NCBI GenBank assembly: GCA_031398975.1
Contig: JANNOI010000052.1
Span: 1 to 52,980, forward strand
From: JAKFWI01 sp031398975
Lineage (GTDB): Bacteria; Pseudomonadota; Alphaproteobacteria; Caulobacterales; Aquidulcibacteraceae
Reading direction: 5' to 3'
Length of the DNA stretch: 52,980 nucleotides
Position numbers and translations under genes: made by a program. Under the pieces are notes generated by a model that was given only the letters and a program-made list of their open reading frames with translations, was not told the DNA's origin and made no database searches. Positions 16,907 through 24,925 of this stretch are shown here, in pieces; the first letter of the stretch is position 1; the number at the start of each line of letters is the position of its first letter.

Positions 16907-19057
16907 ATGGCTTTCCCGCGCCTCCGCTTTCTCCTTCCTTTGGCGGGCGCGCTGTTGGCGCTCACAGCGGCTTGCACCACGATGACCTCCGGCCCACACA
17001 CGCCCGTGGCCGCCGCCCCCGGCGCGCCTGCCTCTCCTGCGCAGGGCGAGGTCGATCCCTTCCTCTGGCTCGAGGAGGTCGAGAGCCCGCGCGCGCTCGA
17101 TTGGGTGCGCGAGCGAAACCGGCGCAGCCTCACAGCACTCGAGGCCGATCCCCGTTTCGCGCCCGCGGAGGCCGCCGCGCGCGCCATCTTGAATTCGAAG
17201 GAGCGCCTGGCGCTGGGCCCCATCCGGGACGGGCACGTCTATAATTTCTGGCAGGACGAGGCGAATGTCCGAGGCGTCTGGCGACGCAGCCCGCTTGCGG
17301 ACTATGCGCGCGGCGCGCCGGTCTGGGAGGTCCTGCTCGATATCGATGCGCTCGCCGCCGCGGAGGGACGCAATTGGGTGTTCAAGGGCGTGGAATGCCT
17401 CGAGGGCGATCCGCGCCGCTGCCTCGTGGCCCTTTCCGACGGCGGCAAGGACGCAAAGCTCTGGCGCGAGTTCGACCCGACGACCAGGACCTTCCCCGCC
17501 GGCGGCTTCTCCATCCCCGAGGCGAAAAGCAGCCTCGCCTGGGCGGACGCCGATACGCTGATCCTCGCCACCGATTGGGGCCCCGGCACGCTGACGGCGA
17601 GCGGCTATCCCTTCGTGCTCAAGCGCCTCGCGCGCGGGGAGGGGCTCGAGGCGGCGCGCGAGATCCTGCGCGGCGCGCCCCAGGACGTCGCCGTCTTCGC
17701 CGCCCATGTGCAGGACGAAGCCGGCCGGCGCGTGCTCCTTGGCGTGCGGGCGCAGACCTTCTTCACCTCCACCGTCTTCACCCTCGAAAGCGCGGGCCCG
17801 CGCGCGCTCGCCCTGCCGCCGCGGGCGAGTGTGCGGGGGCTCCATGAGGGCGAGCTTCTGTTCACGATCGAGGAGAATTGGCGGGGGCTGAAACAGGGCG
17901 CGCTCGCCTCCGTGCCGCTGGCCCAGGCGCACGCGCCCGACGCGCCCTTGCGCGTCCTGTTCGCGCCCGGCCCGCGCGAGGCGATCGAGGAGGTGGCGGC
18001 CACCCGCGCGGGCGTGCTGACCGCCGAGACGGACACGGTGCGCGGGCGCCTGATGCGCCATGCGTTCCAAGGCGGCGTCTGGAAGCGGGAGGCGGTGCGC
18101 CTGCCCCCCGGCGGGGCGGTGCAGATCGCGGCGGCCTCGCCCGAGACGGCCCAGGCCTTCGCGCTCACCGAGGATTTCGCGACGCCCCAGACACTGCACG
18201 CGATCGATTCCGCAACCGGCGCGGCGCGCCCGATCCGCTCCCTGCCCGCTTTGTTCGACGCGTCGGGCCTGGAGACCCGCCAGTACGAGGCCGTGAGCAA
18301 GGACGGGACGAAAATCCCCTATTTCGTGGTGTCGAACCCCGCCAAGGCCAAGCAGGACGGGCAGGCCCCGACGCTGCTTTACGGCTATGGCGGCTTCCAG
18401 GTCTCGATCCCCCCCGCCTATTCGCCGGTGCGCGGCAAGCTCTGGGCGGAGGCGGGGGGCGTTTTCGTGCTGGCCAATATACGCGGCGGGGGCGAGTTCG
18501 GCCCGGCCTGGCACCAGGCGGGCCTGAAGACGAAGCGCCAGGTCGTCTATGACGATTTCATCGCCGTGGCCGAGGATCTGATCGCCCGCAAGATCACCTC
18601 GCCTCGCCGGCTCGGCATCATGGGCGGTTCCAATGGCGGGCTGCTCATGGGCGTGATGCTGACGCAGCGGCCCGAACTGTTCCACGCCGCCGTCGTGCAG
18701 GTGCCGCTGCTCGACATGCTGCGCTTTCACCTGCTTCTGGCAGGCGCTTCCTGGGTGGACGAGTACGGCTCGCCGGAAATCCCGGAGGAGCGCGCCTTCC
18801 TCGCGCGGCTTTCGCCCTACCACAATCTGGCCGCGCGCAAGGATTTCCCCGTCCCGTTCCTCGTCACCTCCACGAAGGACGACCGCGTCCATCCCGGCCA
18901 TGCGCGGAAATACGCCGCCAAGCTCGAGGCGCTGGGCCTGCCTTATCTCTATTACGAGAACATCGACGGCGGCCATTCCGCGGACGCAAACCTCGCCGAG
19001 CGCGCCCGCCGGCAGGCGCTGGAATACACCTATCTGAAGCAGAGGCTGTTCGATTGA
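16907..19057 (+). CDS. S9 family prolyl oligopeptidase-type peptidase, secreted
   Basis: About 716 residues from the ATG at 16907. A hydrophobic signal segment is followed by a cysteine at 23 (LALTAACTT), so it may be a lipoprotein, though the lipobox is imperfect. An N-terminal beta-propeller begins at DPFLWLEEVESPRALDWV. The C-terminal alpha/beta-hydrolase domain has the nucleophile in MGGSNGGLLMG, Asp in TSTKDDRVHPGHA and His in DGGHSADAN. Unlike soluble prolyl oligopeptidase it is exported. The TTGA overlap with the following permease gene suggests a peptide breakdown and amino-acid uptake unit. Confidence 0.92.
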   Translation: MAFPRLRFLLPLAGALLALTAACTTMTSGPHTPVAAAPGAPASPAQGEVDPFLWLEEVESPRALDWVRERNRRSLTALEADPRFAPAEAAARAILNSKERLALGPIRDGHVYNFWQDEANVRGVWRRSPLADYARGAPVWEVLLDIDALAAAEGRNWVFKGVECLEGDPRRCLVALSDGGKDAKLWREFDPTTRTFPAGGFSIPEAKSSLAWADADTLILATDWGPGTLTASGYPFVLKRLARGEGLEAAREILRGAPQDVAVFAAHVQDEAGRRVLLGVRAQTFFTSTVFTLESAGPRALALPPRASVRGLHEGELLFTIEENWRGLKQGALASVPLAQAHAPDAPLRVLFAPGPREAIEEVAATRAGVLTAETDTVRGRLMRHAFQGGVWKREAVRLPPGGAVQIAAASPETAQAFALTEDFATPQTLHAIDSATGAARPIRSLPALFDASGLETRQYEAVSKDGTKIPYFVVSNPAKAKQDGQAPTLLYGYGGFQVSIPPAYSPVRGKLWAEAGGVFVLANIRGGGEFGPAWHQAGLKTKRQVVYDDFIAVAEDLIARKITSPRRLGIMGGSNGGLLMGVMLTQRPELFHAAVVQVPLLDMLRFHLLLAGASWVDEYGSPEIPEERAFLARLSPYHNLAARKDFPVPFLVTSTKDDRVHPGHARKYAAKLEALGLPYLYYENIDGGHSADANLAERARRQALEYTYLKQRLFD

Positions 19058-20415
19058 GCGCCGATCCGGTTTCCGCCCCGGCCCCCGGCGAGGCGGGCCT
19101 CGAACGCCGGATGGGGCCGGCCATGCTCGCCTTTTACGGCCTGGGCTCGATGTTGGGGGCGGGCGTCTATGGGTTGATGGGCAAGGCGGCCGGCGTGATG
19201 GGGGCGGCGGTCTGGGCGGCGTTTTTGGTGGCGATGGCGGCGGCGCTGCTGACCGGGCTTTCCTACGCCGCGCTCGGCGCGCGCTACCCCAGGGCCGGGG
19301 GGGCCTCCTATGTCGTGGGCCGGGCCTTTAAGCGTCCTGCCTTGAGCTACGCCGTGGGGCTTGCGGTGGTGGCTTCGGGGCTTTCCTCCATGGCCACGGG
19401 ATCGAAGGTGGTGGCCGCGAACCTGCAGGAGCTGTTCGGCTGGGCGGCGGCGCCGGTCTATCTGATCGCTGCGGTGTACCTCGCCTTGCTGGCGGGGCTG
19501 GTCTGGCGGGGCTTGAGCGAATCGCTCTGGGTGAACGCGCTGTGCACTGTCGTGGAGGTTTTGGGGCTGCTGGCGGTGATCGTTTTCGGGGCGCGCTTTC
19601 TGGGCTCCGCCGATCTCACGGAGCTGCCGGCCGCGACCGCGGAGCCCGCGATGATCACCGTCCTGCTGGCGCAGGGCGCGGTGTTGACCTTCTTCGCCTT
19701 CATCGGCTTCGAGGATACGCTGAACGTGGCGGAGGAGGTGAAGGACCCTGCGCGGTCCCTGCCGATCGGCATCCTGGCGGCCATGGGCGCGGCGACGCTC
19801 ATTTATATCGGCGTGGCGGTTACGGCGGTTTCGGTGGTCCCCTGGCGGGAACTCGCCGCCGCGCCCGCGCCGCTCGGGGCGGTGATGGCGCGCGCCGCGC
19901 CCTGGCTGCCGCCCACGACCTATACGATCATCACGATCTTTGCGGTGGCCAACACCGCGCTCATTAACTTCATCATGGGTTCGCGGCTGGTGTACGGCAT
20001 GGCGCGGCAGGGCTTGCTGCCGCGCTGGCTCGGCGCGGTCGATCCCGCCCGCCGCACGCCGCACCGCGCCGTCGGCGCGGTTCTCTTGGTGGCGCTGGCG
20101 ATCGCGGCCATGGGGGATGTGTCCCAGCTGGCGGCGGCCACGGTGCTGCTGCTGCTGACGGTGTTCGTGCTGATGAACGTGGCGCTGCTCACGCTCCAGC
20201 GCCGGCCGGGCGAGGCGCGCGGGCCGTTCGAGCCGCCGGCCTTCGTGCCCGCTTTGGGGGCGCTGATCTGCGGGGCGCTGCTGCTGGTGCGCTCCTTCTC
20301 CGGGGATATCCGCGCGCCTCTGATCGCGGGCGGGCTGGTCTTGGCGGCGCTCGCGCTGTACGTCCTCACGCGGGAGACATCCGCCAAACTGGCTGGCGAG
20401 GGCGAGGCGTCGTGA
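19054..20415 (+). CDS. APC superfamily amino acid permease
   Basis: A 453-residue protein with about twelve hydrophobic segments. The first is AMLAFYGLGSMLGAGVYGLMG, the substrate-binding GxG-type motif of the APC family, and FIGFEDTLNVAEEVKDPARSLPIG is the conserved loop seen in cationic and related amino acid transporters. I chose the TTG at 19054 because it overlaps the peptidase stop (TTGA). An ATG at 19111 is the main alternative. Its position after a secreted peptidase suggests uptake of released amino acids. Confidence 0.9.
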   Translation: MSADPVSAPAPGEAGLERRMGPAMLAFYGLGSMLGAGVYGLMGKAAGVMGAAVWAAFLVAMAAALLTGLSYAALGARYPRAGGASYVVGRAFKRPALSYAVGLAVVASGLSSMATGSKVVAANLQELFGWAAAPVYLIAAVYLALLAGLVWRGLSESLWVNALCTVVEVLGLLAVIVFGARFLGSADLTELPAATAEPAMITVLLAQGAVLTFFAFIGFEDTLNVAEEVKDPARSLPIGILAAMGAATLIYIGVAVTAVSVVPWRELAAAPAPLGAVMARAAPWLPPTTYTIITIFAVANTALINFIMGSRLVYGMARQGLLPRWLGAVDPARRTPHRAVGAVLLVALAIAAMGDVSQLAAATVLLLLTVFVLMNVALLTLQRRPGEARGPFEPPAFVPALGALICGALLLVRSFSGDIRAPLIAGGLVLAALALYVLTRETSAKLAGEGEAS

Positions 20416-20741
20416 GCATCGTGGGGCGGCTGATCATTATCGGGCTGGCGGTTCTGCTGGCGGGGGCGATCGCGTTCGCCTCCCTGCGCACGGAATCGCT
20501 CCTCGACTTCTGGTACCAGGCCGAAGCCCTGGCGGAGCAGCCCTGGGGGCTCGTCGCGCTGGTGGATCTCTATGTCGGGTTCGCCTTCATCACCTTCATC
20601 ATCGTTCTGACCGAAGGCTCGCTGCTGGCGGGCCTGCTCTGGGCCGCGCCGATCTTCGTGCTGGGCAATATCTGGACCGCGCTCTGGCTGCTGTTGCGCC
20701 TGCCGGCCCTGACCGCACGCCTCACCCGCCCGCCGGCGTAA
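20412..20741 (+). CDS. Small membrane protein, DUF1475-like
   Basis: A 109-residue protein with three predicted membrane helices (residues about 5-25, 45-67 and 70-97). The segment VALVDLYVGFAFITFIIVLTE and the Gly/Trp-rich last helix resemble DUF1475, a family without known function. The GTG start overlaps the permease stop (GTGA), so the gene is the last of the peptidase-permease transcript. Its end overlaps the 3' end of oxyR by 20 bp (convergent). Confidence 0.65.
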   Translation: MSIVGRLIIIGLAVLLAGAIAFASLRTESLLDFWYQAEALAEQPWGLVALVDLYVGFAFITFIIVLTEGSLLAGLLWAAPIFVLGNIWTALWLLLRLPALTARLTRPPA

Positions 20742-21663
20742 GGAACGCGGCCGCCATCGCGGCCATCGCCTCGCCCAGCAGGCGCGCCTCCCCCGCGCGG
20801 GCCGCCCCGCGCCGCCAGGCAAGCGCGATCGTGCGCCCGAACACGGGCGGGGTGAACGCCCGCACGGTCACGCCCGCGCCCGCCGCAATGCCCGCATCCG
20901 CCGCCAGCCGCGGCAGGAGGGTGACCCCGTTTCCCGCGCCCACGAGCTGCACCAGCGTGTGAAGGCTGGCGGCGGCGAGTTCGGGAGCGGCCGCGCGGAG
21001 GCGACAAATCGCGAGCGCGTGCGCGCGCAGGCAATGGCCGTCTTTCAGCAGCAGCAATTCCTCCCCGCGCAGATCCTCCAGCGAGACGCTCGCCCCGACC
21101 GCGAGCGGGTGCGCCTGCGGCGCGGCCAGCAAGAATTCGTCCTCGCCCAAGGGGTGGGTGTCGAGCCCCGGGGCGTCGTAAGGCAGGCCGATCAGCGCCG
21201 CGTCCAGGGCGCCCGTGCGCAGATCTTCCACGAGCCGCGGCGTCACCGCCTCGGCGAGCTCCAGGCGCAGCTGCGGCCAGCGCGCCTTCAACGGCTGAAG
21301 CAGGCGCGGCAGCAGGAACGGCGCGATCGTGGGAATGGCGCCCAGGCGAAACCCCCCGATCAGGGGCGCGCCCACCCCGCGCGCCTCCCGCACCAGCGCC
21401 TCCACCCCGGCCAACAGCCGCTCCGCAGCGCGGCCGGCCGCCTCCCCGCCGGGCGTCAAGCTGGCGCCGCCGCGCGCGCGATCGACCAGCGCCACCCCCA
21501 GCACCGCCTCCAATTCCCGGATGCCGGCGGACAAAGTTGGTTGCGTGACGCCAACCGCCTCGGCGGCGCGGGTGAAGCCGCCTTCCGCGCGCAGCGCGAC
21601 GAGGAATTGCAGCTGGCGCAGCGTGGGCAGCGAGGAGCCCGGTAGCCGACTGGCGTCGCTCAT
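20722..21663 (-). CDS. oxyR: Hydrogen-peroxide-responsive regulator OxyR (LysR family)
   Basis: A 313-residue LysR-type regulator. The N-terminal helix-turn-helix is LRQLQFLVALRAEGGFTRAAEAVGVTQPTLS (about residues 15-45). The redox motif KDGHCLRAHALAIC contains Cys211 and Cys220, nine residues apart like Cys199 and Cys208 of E. coli OxyR, so peroxide sensing by disulfide formation is expected. It is divergent from a catalase gene. An ATAG-N7-CTAT element overlaps its own start codon. The ribosome site upstream of the ATG is weak. Confidence 0.93.
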   Translation of the reverse strand: MSDASRLPGSSLPTLRQLQFLVALRAEGGFTRAAEAVGVTQPTLSAGIRELEAVLGVALVDRARGGASLTPGGEAAGRAAERLLAGVEALVREARGVGAPLIGGFRLGAIPTIAPFLLPRLLQPLKARWPQLRLELAEAVTPRLVEDLRTGALDAALIGLPYDAPGLDTHPLGEDEFLLAAPQAHPLAVGASVSLEDLRGEELLLLKDGHCLRAHALAICRLRAAAPELAAASLHTLVQLVGAGNGVTLLPRLAADAGIAAGAGVTVRAFTPPVFGRTIALAWRRGAARAGEARLLGEAMAAMAAAFLTPAGG

Positions 21664-21676
21664 AGAGGCGCTCTAT
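21662..21676. promoter_or_regulatory. Predicted OxyR operator between oxyR and katA
   Basis: ATAGAGGCGCTCTAT is a perfect inverted ATAG-N7-CTAT, the half-operator recognised by OxyR tetramers. Seven bases further, 21684-21698 gives a weaker second element (CGAG-N7-CAAT) in the spacing expected for a full site. It covers the oxyR start codon and lies about 90 bases before katA. This fits autoregulation of oxyR and activation of the catalase, but binding is predicted only. Confidence 0.65.
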
Positions 21677-21764
21677 ACCATGGCGAGACAATATCAATTG
21701 GAAAACGTCGCCGCCTCGGCTTGTTATGTCCTGCACCGCTGCACCGCATAGGAGAGCACACGCC

Positions 21765-23225
21765 ATGGCGAAAGACACGATGACGACGTCGGGCGGCGCC
21801 CCGATCGGCGACAACCAGAACTCCCTGACGGCGGGCCCGCGCGGGCCCCTGCTGCTCGAAGATTACCAACTGATCGAAAAACTCGCCCACCAAAACCGCG
21901 AACGCATCCCCGAACGCGTCGTGCACGCCAAGGGCTGGGGCGCTTACGGAACCTTCGTCGTCACCCAAGACATCACACGCTACACCAAAGCCAAACTCTT
22001 CGCCGAGATCGGCAAGAAAACCGATCTGATCGCGCGCTTTTCCACCGTGGCCGGCGAGCAGGGCGCGGCGGACGCCGAGCGGGACGTGCGCGGCTTCTCG
22101 CTCAAATTCTATACCGAGGAGGGCAATTGGGACGTCGTGGGCAACAACACGCCCGTGTTCTTCGTCCGCGACCCGCTCAAATTCCCCGACTTCATCCGCA
22201 CCCAGAAGCGGCATCCCAAAACCAATCTTCGCTCCCCTACCGCGATGTGGGATTTCTGGTCGCTTTCGCCGGAAAGCCTGCACCAGGTCACGACGCTGTT
22301 CTCCGATCGCGGCCTGCCCCAGAGCGTGCGATTCATGCACGGGTTCGGCTCGCATACCTTCTCGTTCGTGAACGCCGCCAAGGAGCGCTTCTGGGTGAAG
22401 TTTCATTTCAAGAGCATGCAGGGCGTCAAGAACTGGACCAATGCGGAAGCCGCCAACGTGATCGCGCGTTCCCGCGAATCAACCCAGGAGGATTTGTTCG
22501 GCGCGATCGAGGCTGGCGATTACCCGAAATGGCGCTTCTGCGTGCAGATCATGCCGGAGGCCGACGCCGGCAAAACCCCCTACAATCCCTTCGACCTGAC
22601 AAAAGTCTGGCCGCACGCAGACTATCCGCTGATCGAGGTTGGCGTCGTCGAGTTGAACCGAAACCCCGACAATTATTTCGCGGAGATCGAGCAGGTGGCG
22701 ATGTCGCCGTCCAACATCGTGCCGGGCGTCGGGTTCAGTCCCGATCGGATGCTGCAGGCGCGGATCTTCGCCTACGCCGATGCGCACCGCTACCGGCTGG
22801 GCGTTCATTACGAGGCGCTGCCCGTGAACGCCCCGCGCAGCCCGGTTGCGCACTACCACAAGGACGGCGCGATGCGCTTTTTCCGCAACGACACCGGAAA
22901 TCCGAACGCCTATTACGAGCCGAACTCCTTTGGCGGCCCGACCGAGGACCACTCCGTCGCAGAGCCTCCGCTTGCGCTGAGCGGCGCGGCGGCACGCTAT
23001 GACCACCGCGCAGACAATGACGACTACATCCAGCCGCGCGCGCTGTTCCTGCTGTTCGACGCCGCCCAGAAACAAAGGCTCTACGCCAATATCGCGGCCG
23101 CCATGAGCGGGGTCCCGGACTTCATCATCGAACGCCAGCTCGGCCACTTCGCCAAAGTCCATCCCGAGTACGGGGCCGGCGTCGCCGCCGCGCTCGGGCG
23201 CTCGGTGAGCGTCGCCGCCGAATAA
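21765..23225 (+). CDS. katA: Monofunctional heme catalase
   Basis: A 486-residue clade 3-type small-subunit catalase. The distal His54 (RVVHAKGWGAYG) and Asn127 (GNNTPVFFVRD) are present, as is the proximal heme-Tyr region MLQARIFAYADAHRYRLG. The ATG at 21765 follows GGAGAG. No signal peptide is seen, so it is cytoplasmic. It decomposes hydrogen peroxide and is divergent from oxyR across a predicted OxyR operator. The gene symbol is by family; katE-type numbering cannot be excluded. Confidence 0.95.
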   Translation: MAKDTMTTSGGAPIGDNQNSLTAGPRGPLLLEDYQLIEKLAHQNRERIPERVVHAKGWGAYGTFVVTQDITRYTKAKLFAEIGKKTDLIARFSTVAGEQGAADAERDVRGFSLKFYTEEGNWDVVGNNTPVFFVRDPLKFPDFIRTQKRHPKTNLRSPTAMWDFWSLSPESLHQVTTLFSDRGLPQSVRFMHGFGSHTFSFVNAAKERFWVKFHFKSMQGVKNWTNAEAANVIARSRESTQEDLFGAIEAGDYPKWRFCVQIMPEADAGKTPYNPFDLTKVWPHADYPLIEVGVVELNRNPDNYFAEIEQVAMSPSNIVPGVGFSPDRMLQARIFAYADAHRYRLGVHYEALPVNAPRSPVAHYHKDGAMRFFRNDTGNPNAYYEPNSFGGPTEDHSVAEPPLALSGAAARYDHRADNDDYIQPRALFLLFDAAQKQRLYANIAAAMSGVPDFIIERQLGHFAKVHPEYGAGVAAALGRSVSVAAE

Positions 23226-23302
23226 CAGCCCTTGCTCCCGCCCTCTTCCCGTCCGCCGCTTGAACAACGCGCGGGCGGGTGGAGGGGTTAATCTTTATAC
23301 GG

Positions 23303-24925
23303 ATGGTCCTGCTGTTGAAGCCCCGTACGGACGCATTGATCATCGGCGCGGGCCATAACGGGCTCGTTTGCGCCTTCTACCTCGCCCGCGCGGGGCTCAA
23401 GGTGAAGATCGTGGAGCGGCGCGCCGTCGTGGGCGGGGCCGCGGTGACGGAGGAATTTCATCCAGGCTTCCGCAATTCCACGGCGAGCTACACGGTAAGC
23501 CTGCTTCAGCCCAAAGTGATCGCGGAGATGAAGCTCGCCGATTACGGCTACCGGGTTATCGAGCGGGGCGTCTCCAACTTCCTGCCGCTGGACGAGGCCC
23601 GCTATCTGAAACTCGGCGGGGGATTGGCGCGCACGCAGGCGGAGTTCCGTAAATTCTCAGACGCCGACGCCGACGCCCTGCCCGCCTATTACGAGGCTTT
23701 GGAGACCGTGGCGCAGGTGCTGCGCGATCTCGCGCTCAAGACGCCGCCCAATGTCGGGGGCGGGCTTGGCGCGTTAGCGGACGCGGCGGGCCTGGGGCGC
23801 AGGCTCGCGCGCCTGTCCCTGCCCCAGCAGCGCGACCTTCTGGACCTGTTCACCAAGAGCGCGCGCACCTTCCTGGATTCCTGGTTCGAGAGCGAGCCCG
23901 TGAAGGCCGCGTTCGGCTTTGACTCGGTGGTGGGCAATTATGCGAGCCCCGATAGTCCGGGTTCGGCCTATGTGCTGCTTCACCACGTGTTTGGCGAAGT
24001 CAATGGCAAGAAGGGCGCGTGGGGCCACGCCGTGGGCGGGATGGGCGCGATCACGCAAGCCATGGCCGCGGCCTGCCGCGCCGCCGGCGTCGAGATCGCG
24101 TTGGAAGCCCCGGTCGCGCAGGTGATGGTGGAGGGCGGGCGCGCCACGGGCGTCAGGCTCGAGAGCGGGGCCGAGATCGGCGCGCGCTACGTGATCGCCA
24201 ATGTCGGGCCCAAACTTCTCTATGGCGCGCTGATCGATCAAGGCGAACTCGATCCTGACTTCCGCCGCCGCGCGGGGGCCTACAAGGTGGGCTCCGGCAC
24301 GTTTCGGATGAATCTGGCGCTCAGCGCCTTGCCGCGCTTCTCTTGCCTGCCCGAGCCCGGGGAGCACCACCAGAGCGGCATCATCCTCGCCCCCTCGCTC
24401 GATTATATGGACCGCGCCTTCCTCGAGGCCAAACAGCACGGCTGGTCGCGCGCGCCGATCGTGGAGATGCTGATCCCGTCCACCGTGGATGACACGCTCG
24501 CCCCGCCGGGCGCCCATGTCGCGAGCCTGTTCTGCCAGCATTTCGCGCCGGAACTGCCCGATGGCCGCTCCTGGGACGAAGAGCGCGAGGCGGCCGCCGA
24601 CGCGATCATCGCCACGGTGAACCAGACAGCGCCAAACTTCGCCGCCTCCATCCTCGCCCGCCAGATCCATTCCCCGCTCGACCTCGAACGCAAGTTCGGG
24701 TTGATGGGCGGGGACATCATGCACGGGCACATGTCGCTCGATCAGCTCTGGGCGGCGCGCCCGTTCCTGGGGAGCGCGGACTATCGCGGCGCTCTGCCGG
24801 GCCTTTATCTCTGCGGGGCGGGGACCCATCCGGGCGGGGGCGTGAGCGGGGCGGCCGGCCACAACGCCGCGCGCGCGGTGCTGCGGGACGCAAGCCTCTG
24901 GGGCCGCCTCACGGCGCGGCGCTAA
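23303..24925 (+). CDS. FAD-dependent oxidoreductase, phytoene dehydrogenase-like (PYROXD2 type)
   Basis: About 540 residues from the ATG at 23303. It opens with the FAD-binding Rossmann motif DALIIGAGHNGLVCAFYLARAG and continues with VERRAVVGGAAVTEEFHPGF. Near the C-terminus is the second FAD motif GLYLCGAGTHPGGGVSGAAGHNAA. The overall pattern is that of CrtI-like proteins close to PYROXD2 rather than carotenoid desaturases, and no other carotenoid gene is in the window. The substrate is unknown. It is convergent with the EAL gene, with a 4-bp overlap. Confidence 0.88.
   Translation: MVLLLKPRTDALIIGAGHNGLVCAFYLARAGLKVKIVERRAVVGGAAVTEEFHPGFRNSTASYTVSLLQPKVIAEMKLADYGYRVIERGVSNFLPLDEARYLKLGGGLARTQAEFRKFSDADADALPAYYEALETVAQVLRDLALKTPPNVGGGLGALADAAGLGRRLARLSLPQQRDLLDLFTKSARTFLDSWFESEPVKAAFGFDSVVGNYASPDSPGSAYVLLHHVFGEVNGKKGAWGHAVGGMGAITQAMAAACRAAGVEIALEAPVAQVMVEGGRATGVRLESGAEIGARYVIANVGPKLLYGALIDQGELDPDFRRRAGAYKVGSGTFRMNLALSALPRFSCLPEPGEHHQSGIILAPSLDYMDRAFLEAKQHGWSRAPIVEMLIPSTVDDTLAPPGAHVASLFCQHFAPELPDGRSWDEEREAAADAIIATVNQTAPNFAASILARQIHSPLDLERKFGLMGGDIMHGHMSLDQLWAARPFLGSADYRGALPGLYLCGAGTHPGGGVSGAAGHNAARAVLRDASLWGRLTARR

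Noticed and set aside
16886..18976. Long open frame on the minus strand opposite the S9 peptidase
   Set aside because: The peptidase has complete catalytic motifs; the antisense frame has no recognisable fold or ribosome site.
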